Positions 22,601-34,330 of a stretch of DNA of 64,000 nucleotides are shown piece by piece. Source of the DNA: Ascidia mentula (Eukaryota > Chordata > Ascidiacea > Phlebobranchia > Ascidiidae); the NCBI GenBank assembly GCA_947561715.1, contig OX387203.1, positions 18,414,001 to 18,478,000 on the forward strand, in the 5' to 3' direction. A program made the position numbers and the translations under genes. The notes under the pieces are model-generated. The model was not told the DNA's origin, ran no database searches, and saw only the letters and a list, made by a program, of their open reading frames with translations. Each line of letters begins with the position of its first letter. Positions within the stretch are counted from its first letter, which is position 1.

Positions 22601-25600
22601 ATCTGTTAATGCTGGGTTTGGTTTTAAATAAACTCTTAATGCCAACTAGTCATGCACGATGGTGTATGCAGATGTGTGAATAACAATACACCATCTACGA
22701 TTTTACAATAATTTTGCGTAACATCTGCTGAAAAAAACTAATAGAAAGCAAATTAGAGCCAATATTATAAGTTCTGTGAGCTGTAAATTGTTCACCACTG
22801 TTTCGTACTATAAGGTCTCATCAGTGCAACTTTGGTGCGATTGTAAACCGACCATCGGGCAGGCAAATCATTCTACTTTGTGGTGACTATACAGCCACCG
22901 TCATCCGTTGGGCACCAAACTAGGTGCATCCATGCGGAGGAAACAAGGTGGAAGAAAACAATTGGAATCAGGTAATTATTCGTGTCTAGAACTCTGCCAA
23001 GCAATAGCAAATTTATCAAGTTCCTCGCGAAGTAGTAAAATTTTCCATTTTTCGTGTAACTTTTCCGCTTTCTCGTTTAATGATCTGTTCTGATACACTT
23101 ACTGATTCCACTCTGTCCAAAGCCAGTCCAGACCTTGTCTGTGCTGCTGTTGTTTTGGAGGAGAGTTGAGATGCCAGTGGCCAGCCCGTGCGCTATTTGA
23201 GTCGTACAAGAAACTGCGTAATCAACTCCATGAAGGTAGTTTTCCACCTTAGTGTTTCGGTAGGTGGTGTGAAAGAGGCTGAACCGTTTGCAACGGACGA
23301 CAACCATGACGTTGAAGACCGCTTTAACCCTCAGCTATAAAAACTTTTTCAACTGATGAAAGAACTTAAGATGACCGTAATGTGCACTGTGGCAAGAAAT
23401 TGGAGATAATACACCTTTCCTTAATGCGTCCTGGTCGATGTCAAACATTTTATAAATATAAATTAATCAACCTTCTCTCCACCCCATTCTTACATCCGCA
23501 AAACCTAATCCTGTACCATTATTTAATTTGTTTTTTTGCTTTTTACGTTTAACATAACTTCCTCTTTCTGGCGTGTTTTTCCCATCCTCTCTACTCCCAC
23601 ATATTTCTTTCCATTTAATATTATGTAACATGTATTTTCCGTTTTTTGCCATCGTTTATATTATTTCCGTTTAGATTGCTTTGTGTAAATTTTTGTATGA
23701 TATTCGTGGTGGCGGATTAGTTTCCCTCATAAAAAAAAATGAAAAGAAACAGTGGCCATCTGTCTGCAGCTCACAGAATTCATATTATTGGCTCCACTTC
23801 GCTTGTATGCAAGTTAAGCAAATCATTCCAAAATTATCAACAAGAAAAGTTTTACAAATTTGCCATCAATCCAAACAACCATTTCACGTTTCTGGTTTTA
23901 CTCCCACCATTGAAAACTTCTTTTTTACCACGACGGGATTCGAACCCAGGATATCCCGGCCACGATCAGACTTTCTCCTTGGTATCGAGGGGTGGCCAAC
24001 TTGTCAGCGAAAGCAATCAAGCTTCTGAATAAGCGACTCACATGCGACGGGAATATTTAAAAGGTGGTCGAATTTTGGGGAAGTTTCCTGTATATTTTCG
24101 CAGAACCATGTTTGCTGCTTGAGTTCGAGTTGGGCAGAAAACCTACGTGGGTTTCTGCGACGTCGCATTTAAGGTAGTTTGCGTAGTTGTGTTGGATTAC
24201 CGAAGAAATAAAGTGCGCATTTCACAAACAAAAGCTTTTACGTCGGTACGTGCGCCAGGTACTGAATTTACAAGAAAGTAAATCAGAATAACATTAAATA
24301 CGTGCCCGTTGTAAGTGGGTACACACTTTTCGTGCGCTATAATAGTCAATTACTCAACAAAAGGTTTTAGAAGTAAATGCGTTGTGATTGTAACGTATTT
24401 ATACCACCTACAATATCAAAAATATTTTAACTTTTGCGCCAAAAATGTTTCACTGAGGAAACTAGTAATAAAGGCACAGAATGTTGCTTCTTTGTATTGA
24501 CGAAAAATACCACATGTGAGGTAATAATGCCACGTGTTACGTAACAATGTGCCACGTGTTTGGTAACAATGCTCAATTTAAAAACAATGTGTTAAACTGG
24601 CGAACATGAAACTTTTAGTTTTCTCGGTAAATTATGCAAAAAGATTGACGATTACGTTTATTTAAAATTTTGTAAAGTCAACGCAAACTGTGATGCGATC
24701 GACGTGTTGGCCACCCCTGATATAAAACTTTTCTTATCTTAGATTAACTCTTTGCGCCACCCAATGGCCACTTTTTACCTCAACAACATTATTGTTGCGT
24801 GTGAGTGTTTCGCAATCAATAATTTCCTTGAAATATTAAAGTAAAAACACTTTTCAGCGCGTTGAGTTTTGAAATTCTTTTATTTGACCCGACTGTAATA
24901 TAAACTGTTCAAAATTGGTTATTTGAAACATATTTAAGTGCTTTCACCTCATGTAAGGACTGGTGAGGTTTTCGGGATAAGTGGGAAAGTTGGCCGGTTT
25001 CTCATCACTTCCGTCCCTGCAATCGGGACCATCAGGATAACCATCACAAAACCACGCAGCCTCCACCTCCCTCCCATCATCGCAAGTGAACCCTGCACAA
25101 AACACATGAACGTAAATCGATTTGAAATCCATCAAAATCTGTAAAACTAACCAATATATAAAATTAATTGAGAGTTTATGATTTGTAACAAAATACTTAC
25201 TATCGCCAAATTTATACCGTGCTGAAGCAATTGTGATGAAGGAGAGCAGGATTCCAACCACCTTCAACCAATACCTGATAAAACACCAAGAGTTTATATG
25301 TTGCAATGATATATTTCTCTAATTCAGGGGAATGACGTCATCATTGATTTTAGTGGACTTTTACAAACTTTATGTCCAAGAAACACTGCAAGGTTATTTA
25401 AGTTAACTGGTAACCCCCAAATGGCTTTTATATAAACTTTTTTCTGTTTGTCTTTATTCTTATCCGCTTGTTGCTCAAACGCTTACAATAAATATTCAGT
25501 AGTTTTCGCCAAAACTCACTGAACCATTCATATTTTTTTATGAAACTTACAATTAAAAAAATTTTTATTGTCATTTTTGGCAAAACATAAGTTTAATCAT

Positions 25601-26076
25601 CACACTGGTTCAACCATATGTCTGATATAAATACTTTTAACCACGTTTAGTTTACTCCAGCACATAAAAAGGCCCGGCAAATATTATAAGCAACCGTTTA
25701 TAACCAGATGTCAGATTGTGACCTGGTATAATTTTTTGCGCGATATGAACGGACCAAAATTTCGTCCCGCACTCACAGTGCGACTGGTTAAGCGTGAGAC
25801 ACCGGGCAAGTTTATGAGACAAATTGATTATTCACTTTGATTCACGTACTAGGCCAAGTTTAACCTCAACAAACCTTGGTCCCAGCCATGATAAGACTTT
25901 GCAGAGAAATAACAACATTAAATAGTTAAAAATATCCGCGCTTGGTTTGTCCCAGGAGAATATTTATTTTCATTATTATCGCGCAAGATGTAGGCTTATT
26001 TATGGTTTCTCCGAGAAAAACGTGGCTATTTATTAACTTGGAGATAATTTAAATAACTTACAAACCTTGCTCCCAT
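13606..26076 (-). CDS. LDLa-module GPCR, relaxin-receptor/GRL101-like, gene 1
   Basis: Predicted leucine-rich-repeat-GPCR-like receptor with an LDLa ectodomain and no visible LRRs. Fourteen exons: 26,066-26,076; 25,201-25,274; 24,948-25,092; 22,184-22,507; 21,768-21,950; 21,335-21,709; 20,988-21,158; 19,416-19,491; 16,543-16,830; 16,194-16,325; 15,348-15,512; 14,976-15,272; 14,254-14,678; 13,606-14,194. They join in phase to 1,084 residues. Residues 1-22 are a signal peptide (WLKVVGILLSFITIASA). About nine LDLa or LDLa-like modules follow (CxxxxDCxDxSDE cores, e.g. VCDDVTDCPDKSDEC). TM1 (about 631-652) ends in GNLVV; TM2 has NLSVSDLLMG; TM7 has NPLIY. TM3 ends TIFRLY instead of D/ERY. Extracellular loop 2 is about 120 residues with several N-glycosylation sites and VCISKLY before TM5. 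The tail ends ETDL, a class I PDZ ligand. Intron 13 is only 59 nt. The ligand is unknown. Confidence 0.88.
17275..17640. repeat. local direct duplication in intron 8
   Basis: The words AAAAACCGTTGATTGGTTAA (17,290 and 17,429) and ACTGAGTATATGCACG (17,327 and 17,566) each occur twice in unit 1. The corresponding stretch of unit 2 (49,395-49,610) has them once. This is an interleaved local duplication within the intron. Confidence 0.6.
19052..19167. repeat. near-perfect long hairpin in intron 8 of gene 1
   Basis: Two 41-nt arms (19,052-19,092 and 19,127-19,167) are inverted complements with a single mismatch and enclose a 34-nt loop. It sits in a stretch of gene 1 that unit 2 lacks. It could be a foldback transposon remnant, a small-RNA precursor hairpin, or a palindrome made by template switching. 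Confidence 0.85.
20521..20575 (+). repeat. 25-bp short tandem repeat, two units
   Basis: The unit GCCTTAAGTATGTAACACAG is followed by a variable TACAT-like end and is repeated about twice here. The paralogous intron in unit 2 has about three copies at 51,155-51,228. Confidence 0.7.
22797..23530. mobile_element. relic of the hammerhead-bearing repeat family, intron 3 of gene 1
   Basis: On the minus strand, 22,797-22,833 reads CTGATGA...GAAACAG with a weak stem II, a decayed hammerhead core. To its right the plus strand carries GTTGGGCACCAAACTAGGTG, shared with the 34.6-35.6 kb element, and then coding-like pieces (GTKLGASMRRKQGG at about 22,911). Toward 23,400-23,460 it carries the same terminal words as at 58,510-58,570. 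It is internally shorter than its counterpart in gene 2. The element is broken. Confidence 0.6.
23926..24020 (-). mobile_element. tRNA-derived SINE, intron 3 of gene 1
   Basis: The minus strand shows a box B-like GGGTTCGAATCCCG, with a degenerate box A-like GTTGGCCACC about 60 nt upstream, as in tRNA-derived SINEs. The paralogous copy is at 58,891-58,985. A related copy with a different body is at 30,145-30,242. Confidence 0.55.
24500..24600. repeat. degenerate GTAACAATG repeat
   Basis: Three imperfect copies of a GGTAACAATGCCACGTGTT-like word occur here. Similar words recur in unit 2 at 59,300-59,380 and outside the units at 42,718-42,790. Confidence 0.5.
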
Positions 26077-26419
26077 TTTTGGTCTGCGGTCAACACGATT
26101 GATCCCGCCCTGATCCGTCTTAAATCCACCCTCTGATCAACCAACGACTTCTGCAAAGCCAACGACAATATGATATAAGGTTTGTTGACATAGATTTATT
26201 GCAGCCAAACTACCCATACCTGTATAAGATTGAAAAGTTTGTTTGCAAATAAGCTGGCCTAAATCACAGCAAAATATCCTAACTCTGTAACAACAATATT
26301 TGCAGACGTTTTATAGAAACGGAAATCAAAATGAATATATTTATTTCACTGAAGAGAGAAGCCTAGTTTCCATTTAAGCAACCTTTCTACTTCCTATAGG
26401 TTTAAATCCGCACACCATA

Positions 26420-28465
26420 AGCGGCAATTAAACACATCCACATATTGCCGCACTAATATATGGATTTTACGCATTCTTCCTTTATATTCTGACATTTAAA
26501 ACTGACAGTTTCTAATCCACTGCCTTTCACACGTCTCAAAGACATCCTGTGAAACAAACGTCATTGTGTGAAATTAAAAAATCCAAATTATGACAAACGT
26601 TGAAAAGGATTTCCTCGATTCATGCAGTCTACCATTGCACTCGCTTGTTCCAGGGTTGTGATACTGATGTGTTGAGAAGCACGCAAGCACCATTTGTGTT
26701 CCTACAAACACTTCGTGAAGATTAGTAATAAGAACAATACCTATCATAATTAACTGGCTCCTATACGCCAATTCCTTGCAGAAAAACCTGCACTTCTTCT
26801 GGAAAAACCTGCACCGCTTCTAATGAAATTCAAACTTAAATATCCTTGAGGTTGGCTGTCAAACTAACCGTTGGCTGTTCAATGAAACACGTGTACCAAG
26901 GTGGCCTAACAGGAATTTCTTACGTTTAGCGAACGATGCAAAAGTACTGCTCGGAAAGACAATTTAACTTATCCTATGTGCATTTGGCCCGACAGCGTTG
27001 TGTGTTAAGCTTCGTTCCATTACCCACCCATTGAACAGGGTTGACTAATAGAATGTATGCATTCATTTTGGTCTTTGTGTGACTGAATTCTGTATTATTA
27101 CATATATTTATTCTATGTTATAAACTTGGATCATCAACACAGGCTGAACACGAGCCAATGCAAACTATTTGACATCTGTAGAATTCCTCCCGTCCCAGGG
27201 AAAACAAAACGTGGATGTGCAAAATGAATGTGTTTACACAATATAATATCCGAACCGCTACAAACCTTACCCCTTTTTGCTCCGGTGTTATGACATTTAA
27301 TATACTAAGACGAAACAAGCAATAACTTAAAACATGTGTGTTTTTTCCAACTTTGATTTTTCCAACCAAGATAATATTACAAAAGTTAATAAAGAGTATT
27401 CACTGGATAGGCGAATTGGTTTGTGGTGGCGCGGATTAAAAGTTAATGTTGTAAAATAACTGTGTTGATTTCGTAACATGCATCGTATAAAGTTAAAGAA
27501 TATGGGCAGTGTATAATTTCAACGTTGGGGAAGATCTTACCTTGCTTCCCGCAGATTTTTATTTTAACGCTCAGTGTTCCTCTTCAACAGCGTGACAATG
27601 ACTTCCTGCTCAGCATTGAAATATTTCCACAATCATTACGTTGCAACCATGGTTGCAAGTTGATTGACAGCTTCTTGCTCTGCGCTTCTTGCGTGTCAAT
27701 AAATTATTGAATTATTATAAATTATTAACACGTTGTCTTGGAATTGTTATTTATTCGCATACATCGAACGGGTAAACACAGCCTTATTACCGACCAGTCA
27801 TCGACATGTTGGGTGTATATTGCCCACATCCTAACAAACGAACAGAAGGTAATCAACAAAGATATGCTTGCATTTTTGGCTCTTGTGGGACTGAACTTGG
27901 GGCTAGAATTCTTGTTTATTTCCCTGCGGTTTAAACTTGGATTTTGCCGCGACAATTAGACTTATTCCGTAAATGGTTTCATGGATCCATGATATTTTCT
28001 GTTTCATATTTGTTGTTCATTGGCGTAGTTAACGTGCAAATTAAAACTGGTTTCATTTGTCAGCTTTTCGTGATGATTTCATTATTCACTTACATGACTT
28101 GATTCACTTACACGATTCAGTTAATCGTGCAGGATATTGTGTATATTTGACTAAATAAATCGCTTTCAATATCAATGGACATATGTTTAACTCAACGCAC
28201 GCTGATAAACAGCATCCAAATTATTTGACGGCGATCGAATGTATGCCATATTTTGCACCCATTTTACTGCTCACGCTTGAAAAACGTCCTGGCATAAAAA
28301 CGTCGTTGTGTCAAACGAATGCATATATGTGGAAGCGACATAGGAGTTCACTGCGCTGGTGAACGAACATGAATATTGAACACGCCCGGTTTCTGACTAC
28401 AAATACTAAGTTGATTTTTACTTTGCAAATGGATGCAAAGTCTGACAAATCAGCCATTGCAAAAA
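26420..28465. other. no recognisable gene
   Basis: The similarity to unit 2 ends at about 26,420. The rest is unique sequence with short frames only. The opposing frames at 27,725-27,959 cover each other and have no domain-like features. Confidence 0.4.
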
Positions 28466-28520
28466 AGGTGCAGACCTTACAGGTCGTAACAGTGTGTACA
28501 CCTGTCTGCAGCTCTCAAAA
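28466..28520 (+). ncRNA. decayed hammerhead-like motif
   Basis: GACCTTACAGGTC, the stem II of the intact copies at 34.6 and 35.6 kb, is followed by GTAACAG and by TGTCTGCAGCTCTC, the cleavage-site and stem I words. The CTGATGA half of the core is mostly missing and GAAA reads GTAA, so it should be inactive. Confidence 0.5.
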
Positions 28521-29820
28521 CAGTGTAATTCGATAGCATTGGCCTATACGCTATTTCACTCACAGTTCGCCAAGTATCAACACAAATTACACTGAGCAGC
28601 ACTATGTCTGGGTGCAAATTGACTTGCTCAAATGCATTTACAAATGCAAATGCGTTTATAATGTTATTATCGCAAGTAACAAGCAGGCCTAGACGGAATG
28701 TAGTGGGATTATTTTATTTCTAAAAGGAATTTTTGAAACATGAAAACCAAACGGAAGGCATGAGTTGTTGCTGCCTTTCAGATGAATAATACGTTTCAAG
28801 TTTATTAATGTTTCAAAGCAGTGTTCTTGATGTAAACACTTAAAAAACTTGGGCGTAAGGCATAGGAATGTTACTAAAGGGAGGCGTGATAGAAATTTGT
28901 ACAGAACTTATTAATGTAGAGCAAATATTGCCGTACATTTTGCCATTTATGTTTTGTGATCGAACAACTCCTGGGTTTCCATCAAAAAACAGCAATCTGT
29001 GAAGCAAACTTCGGTAAAAACTGACATACGGTGATCTCTAAATTTTTCATAATATATTAACAGACGATCATTTTTTAAATATTCAACAACAACTGCCGCC
29101 AAACCGCGGCAAAATGTCGAATCTGACAAAGAACAATTGCTTGAAATGCAGACGTCATAATTAGTCTTGTTTCATTCACGATTGTACTCCAATACATACT
29201 GTAACCACGTACACTGCGCTGGAACAAACAAAGATCCCCGACATGAGGGTTTCGCACTTCACCAAAACTCACACTTTGAACGGACATTCAAAGATTTGGA
29301 AGGCGCAGGGGTCAAATTGATCTAAAGTCAGTGGTTCCCTGCCTATGATACGCGAAAGACATCCAGGCGGAACAGGAAAACATTTAACGAATATGTTTGG
29401 CGCTAACAATTTAGCTTGTAGGCTGCATTTAACGTTTGAAAAGATTTAGAAATCATGAACTCTTCCACGACAAAAAGGTTTAAAGATGACACTTTCCTCA
29501 ATTGTGACTGTGCAGGATTTTGTAATGGTACGCGATATAACACAGGTTGGAACCACTGGTCTAAGCGGTCGAATATACAAAGGACCTGTCGGCTTACATT
29601 GCTATGAACAAACAACCAGTGACACGAACTAGTGCACATTTGCCAGTTTTCGTTTCGAACGACAAGAACGATATGAAAATTACAAATTTTAAACCGAGTC
29701 AAAAGTTAAAGCATGGAAATCAAACATTAAATAGATTCGCTAAATCCAAACTCTGTGCCTTACCACAGCTGACTTCAAATTTATTGGAGAGTTTTAGAAA
29801 CGAAACAAAAATCTGAGGAC
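28520..29820. other. no recognisable gene
   Basis: Short frames on both strands without domain signatures or paired splice sites. I see nothing to support a gene. Confidence 0.4.
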
Positions 29821-29823
29821 AAT

Positions 29824-30112
29824 TTACATGGTTTTATTCAACAAAGCGCGTTTCTTCATCAAAAGAGATTTTTTCGCTGGTTTCTTGCAAGTTTTAGCAG
29901 AAGTTTCGCGTTTTCTCTTTAGTTTGAGTGTGGCATGGTCCGCCTTGTGATTGGCTGCTTTACCGCCAGCACCTCCCTGATTGGTTGAACTGGTGTCGTT
30001 TAGCGCCGCCTCTTTTTGACTGTTGTTGGTCGGCGATTCGCCTCGGCCTTTCCCATTGGATGATTCGTCACGGTCTGATAAGCGCACTGATCGCTTTTTG
30101 ATCTTTGCCGAC
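29824..30112 (-). other. possible terminal exon of a basic protein
   Basis: After a possible acceptor (CCACCTAG) the frame runs to a stop at 29,824. It encodes a low-complexity, Lys-rich tail (RSVRLSDRDESSNGKGRG, then LKLKRKRETSAKTCKKPAKK) of nuclear-localisation type. AATAAA overlaps the last codons. Low complexity makes this weak evidence, and no upstream exon was found. Confidence 0.2.
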
Positions 30113-30144
30113 CCTAGGTGGAGTTTTCAATTGAATTTTTTTTT

Positions 30145-30242
30145 GACCACACCTGGATTCGAACCCAGGATGTCCAGCCCACAAATCCCGATCAGGTTTC
30201 TTCTAGGTATATGGTCGGACCAATGCTGCCAATCGGCCACCC
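30145..30242 (-). mobile_element. tRNA-derived SINE-like fragment
   Basis: The minus strand reads CCTGGGTTCGAATCCAGG (box B with a paired stem), with a GATTGGCAGCATTGG-like box A region upstream. It lies just 3' of the lectin-like gene and resembles the SINEs in intron 3 of the GPCR genes. Confidence 0.5.
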
Positions 30243-30348
30243 TTTCATCACCGTCCAAATCCACCACCATCTCTGTACAGACGTCTAGCGGTTTGGAAAC
30301 TTATTTGGTGATAGTTGATTCCGCTGCAACATAAATAAAACCATTGCT

Positions 30349-31116
30349 TTAGTTGTTAACTTCAAATGCATTTGGTGCATGTAAAATTTCACTGAAAAAC
30401 ATAAAGCAGAAGAAATGAACAGTCATATGTGAACTTTCATGCTTACCACAGGTTAGTGGTAAGAGTACATCGCCCAAATCTTTTTGGTTCGCCTGTACTC
30501 CAAGGTAAAGTTCCAATACGTGATCCATCCCTCCACTGGAAGCTGTTTGTTTCCGAAACTCGTGTTGCTTTGATGTAGAATGAGAATTGAAACCCTGAAC
30601 GTTGTTTATCAAAATATTACTGAGCCGATCAACCACAAGAAATTTTCGCTTCATTAAGGAGTTTCAAATTAAAAATAAGTTTGGCTGTAAAGTAACCATT
30701 GGTGGTGATGATTTTTGCTCACAATTGCTCACAACTTGTACACAAAAATTATCTATTTTGAAACATCAGTGACTGCGGTATTAAAATTTTCTGATCTTTA
30801 CTCAAACACATGCAAAAAACAACTAACATACAAGGAATTTTATGAAACCAAAAGTAAAACTTTTCCTTAACAAAGAATAGTTAATGATCATCGCATTACC
30901 TGTTACTGTCCCAAGCTTTTCCACCAGGAAGTTAAATATGTTTGTTGTTTTTATATTAGCGAGATGTGCATTGTGTTTACTACATGCAGTTTCAGCTTCT
31001 GTGTATGAATTAACTCGAGGTCTGATCAAATATTCGTGGAAGTCATCCAACTTGTACCAAGTTTGTCCAAAAACAACAGGTAGAAGATTTACAAATAATA
31101 TAACAAGCAATCTCAT
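30349..31116 (-). CDS. small secreted C-type lectin-like domain protein
   Basis: Three exons, 30,900-31,116, 30,447-30,594 and 30,349-30,391, join in phase to 135 residues. The start MRLLVILFVNLLPVVFG is a clear signal peptide. The C-type lectin-like fold is marked by YTEAETACSKHNAHLANI in the first half. FQWRDGSRIG and PWSTGEP in the second exon are the classic WxDGS and WxxGEP motifs. The domain then closes early, GRCTLTTNLCEI. The usual WND...C stretch before the final Cys-Glu is absent, so one disulphide partner seems missing. Introns are 305 and 55 nt. The short form may be real or may reflect a lost exon. The EPN/QPD-type sugar-binding triplet is EPK here, so calcium-dependent sugar binding is doubtful. 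Confidence 0.7.
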
Positions 31117-31119
31117 TGC

Positions 31120-32380
31120 TGGTTGTATTGCCGGTCTAATTTAATTACATAAACGTTTTAAGCTTCGCTATAACCACTGGGATAAAGTTGCATAGAATAC
31201 TTTTTTTTCCTCACTTCATTAAATGTTTTTCCGGTCCTGCAATCATTCCTAATAAAATGATAGAACGGCGCACCCGAAAGATGTTGACGTTTTTATGAGA
31301 TGAATCCGCTCACGTTATAAGCTTATTCGTTTATATCACTGCTGCACAGTGGTATATGCGGTAACAAATTTCCACCAGTAAGTTTGCAACGCCCCCAAGA
31401 ACAACAAATCGACGCGTCATATGGAAACTCCGCAAGGAAATTACCAAAATATCTGTAAGTCAGCAAACCTTTTCGGTGTTCGACCGATGTAGAAGGAAGA
31501 AAACGTACAATGAACAAATCCTGCTTTCACAACCACCATAAAATGTTACAGCGTGTTTTGCGTTCAAATTTACGTTAACAAGTTCAAGAGAATTCAGTGA
31601 TATTTTAACAGTACGCAGTATTTTAACACCACCACTGTAAATCTCTTCCGACATCAGAACATCTGGTTATAAGAGCTATGCTACTGTATAGTGCAGCTAC
31701 CTGGTTAACACATCTTCTTCTATTGTTATGAGATGTCATATTGCAAGTGATAACGCACGGACTAATGATCACGCAAGCAGTGGGTTGAACAGGTGGGACA
31801 TGTTTGGTGGGAAATTGACATCATCCTAAAATAACATTGTGACACCAACACACAATTACGCCTCTAGCTTGAAAACTGTCAGAAAGTTTGGGCGATCTAG
31901 TTATGTTGCTCAATTACATACGAACACTTGATGGAGGAGAGGATAATCCACGTTATGTTTTACCTCCACATTAAACAATTCTTACTTGTTTTGTGATGTC
32001 ATAATTAATAGATGCATGAGTTGCTAGTGTCGGGATACTCCCCGACTAAGTGACCGTGGGGTACGACTACGTCTCAGGCCTCGCACCCAAGGGATCTCGA
32101 TGGCAACTCGGCCTCGTAGGCAACTTGCCTTGTCTATCTTAAGGTTACTGTTGGAGTTAAATAACTCCTTTACACAAGTCTGTGCGTCTTCTAAATAGTC
32201 TAACTCCCGACTAAACACATACATCCACCAAGCTTTAAACCAGTTGTTACTAAATCCGTTCAAGATCCTAACACGGCAAAAGCTATATAGCTCGATTAGC
32301 CAAGTGCCCTACATAGGTTATTTATGTTTGGGTTGACTTTGTTTTTCGATTAACTAAAAGTAGTTGCCTATATGGCTTCA
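31120..32380. other. no firm gene; possible exon scraps
   Basis: Minus-strand frames at 31,323-31,517 and 31,460-31,654 are Cys-containing but overlap, have no splice context and match no fold that I recognise. Otherwise nothing is visible. Confidence 0.3.
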
Positions 32381-32394
32381 ATAATTTAAGGCTC

Positions 32395-32460
32395 TTCTGG
32401 CAAAAAAACATGTTTGGACGACGTTTCGGTCGTTATTCAACAGACCTTCATCAGGACAAG
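32395..32460 (-). ncRNA. hammerhead-type motif at the Penelope-like 3' end
   Basis: On the minus strand the core CTGATGA is followed by AGGTC...GACC, then GAAACGTCGTC. This gives a 4-bp stem II, a GAAA and a two-base-pair stem III ending in the cleavable GTC. Short stem III hammerheads are known from Penelope-like elements. It lies downstream of the reverse transcriptase remnant on the same strand. Stem I pairing is weak. Confidence 0.5.
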
Positions 32461-32699
32461 CGAAGTGAAATACAACGCCAACACGGCGATAAATAGCAAC
32501 GCGTGACAAAAAAGGCGAAAAAGCGCGAAAAAAGCAAGAAAAAAGCTGAAAAACGGGGAGGGGAGCACAAAGAATTAAAAATGCGCGCCAACAAGGAATG
32601 AGATATCGGGGTCTAAAGCACAGTTCCATGTGGTACGCAGGACCATCAGGTTTAATCAGGGGACGTGTCGCGCAGACTGTTTATCAAATGCCGATAAAC

Positions 32700-34330
32700 G
32701 GGTGGAAAAAAGGTTTCCCTTTTGTCATTAAGTGCAGATTCATGTCCATTTATATGCACAGACTCCAATGAACATTCTCTTGTACCTATCATTTTCCCTG
32801 TCCAGAATTATTGTATCTTTAAAATTGACCATGTGCCCTGTTTCTGCTACATGTTACGACAGTGCCGTCCCTGTAACCTTCTTGGGCTTGACATCCCGCT
32901 GATGCTCCTTTAATCTTGTCCGTAAGACGCGACCCGTCTCGCCAATGTACACCTTCTCACATTTTCAACAGTGGATGCGGTATATCACACCCCTAGCATC
33001 TAGCGCACCTCCAGTGCGATCTTTGGGATACGAGACCAAGGAGCGTAATGTGACTAAACGACGCTCGAACACCAGGATGGAAAAGTCCTCCAGCAGTCTC
33101 TTCAAGGTCTCCGAAAGTCCTGGAAAATATGGAAGAACAACCACACCCGCGGAGGGACTTTTGTCGCATTTAGGCAGGGATGCATGGTTTCGTCGCAGAA
33201 AGGAGCTTGGGTAACCATTCCTTAACAGAGCATCCCGCACACTACCCACCCCTTGTTCTCGGTTATTTTTCTCTGTAACAAGATTCTCCGCTCTAGTGTA
33301 TAGTGCACGCACTACAGCCCACTTGTGGGATATAGGGTGCGCTGACCGGAAGGATAGATACCTGTCAGAATGCGTCGGTTTTCGGTAAACACTCGTGCGG
33401 AGCGACCCACGGTTTTCCCTTTGAACAGCAACATCTAAACACGATAAAATCCCACCATGCTCAACCTCCATGGTGAACTTAACGCTCGCTTCGATCGAGT
33501 TGAGGTTCTCAAGCAGCGATTCCACGTAGTCGCGATGCACAACCACAAAGGTATCATCCACGTAACGTCGCCAAAAGCGTGGGGGACTCGAAAACGTTGA
33601 CAACGCTCTTTGCTCCACGGATTCTATTACTATGTTGGCGACCACAACTGAAAGCGGAGACCCCATGACTGTACCAAAAATTTGCTTATAAAATTCACCT
33701 CTCAATGACAGATAGGTGGCGTCCAGGCAGAGTTGAATGCATTCCACGATCTCTGGTAGTGGCCACGAACAACTTGCCTCCAATGCCTCATCTCTCTGCA
33801 GTCTTTCTGCCGCCACTTCCACTGCCAACTTCACCGGTACGTTTGTGAAGAGAGAGACGACATCAAATGATACCATTACCTCCTCCTGGTCCTCGCTCAA
33901 TTCTTTATTCTGTGCTGCAAAATCGGTAGAATTCCGGACGGTATCATCCGTTGCACCCACAAGGGGGGGACAAAATACGGGCCACATGTTTAGCAAGATT
34001 ATACGTTGGAGTTCCTACGAACGACACAATAGGCCTAAGTGGAACCCCAGGTTTATGAATCTTTGGAAGACCATAAAGACACGGCTTCCGCCCATCCGTG
34101 CTATGCAACTCGAAAAATTCCCTCACTGATAACACTTGCTTGTCCCTGTGTAAGCGACCAACCATTGCATTAACCTTTTGTTGAACAATGTGACCGGGAT
34201 CCCTCTTCACCTTGCGGTAGGTTTTTTCGTCCACCAACATTAACTTAAGCTTGTTCTCGTTATCCCATCTATTCATAACCACCGTCACATTTCCTTTGTC
34301 CGCGGGGAGTATTACAATGTCATTATTATA
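32700..34330 (-). mobile_element. Penelope-like retroelement, reverse transcriptase plus GIY-YIG, broken
   Basis: The upstream part contains ILPADKGN and GLPKIHKPGVPLRPIVS, the N-terminal landmarks of the Penelope-like reverse transcriptase. The main frame (32,965-33,996) has FDVVSLFTNVP, GTVMGSPLSVVVANI and RYVDDTFVV (the YVDD catalytic box). It leads into a GIY-YIG segment, GVIYRIHC then KVYIGETGR. The 5' end is truncated and the coding region carries about two or three breaks. Long open stretches suggest a fairly recent insertion. The hammerhead-type motif at 32.4 kb probably belongs to its 3' end. Confidence 0.85.

Larger units (their letters stand above)
12187..26420. repeat. tandem array unit 1
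   Basis: The block is collinear with unit 2 (44.40-61.09 kb): downstream flank, GPCR gene and about 350 bp upstream of the start codon. Exons are the same length or differ by whole codons. Introns align too, with several indels. Large differences are the 18.25-19.22 kb stretch present only here and the LTR element present only in unit 2. Confidence 0.9.

Noticed and set aside
29824-30112. Lys-rich frame as a chromatin-type protein
   Set aside because: Low complexity only, no upstream exon and an acceptor of poor quality. Kept only as a weak 'other' entry.
31323-31654. Cys-containing frames upstream of the lectin-like gene as extra lectin exons
   Set aside because: They overlap each other, have no usable splice sites and show no WxDGS or CE motifs.
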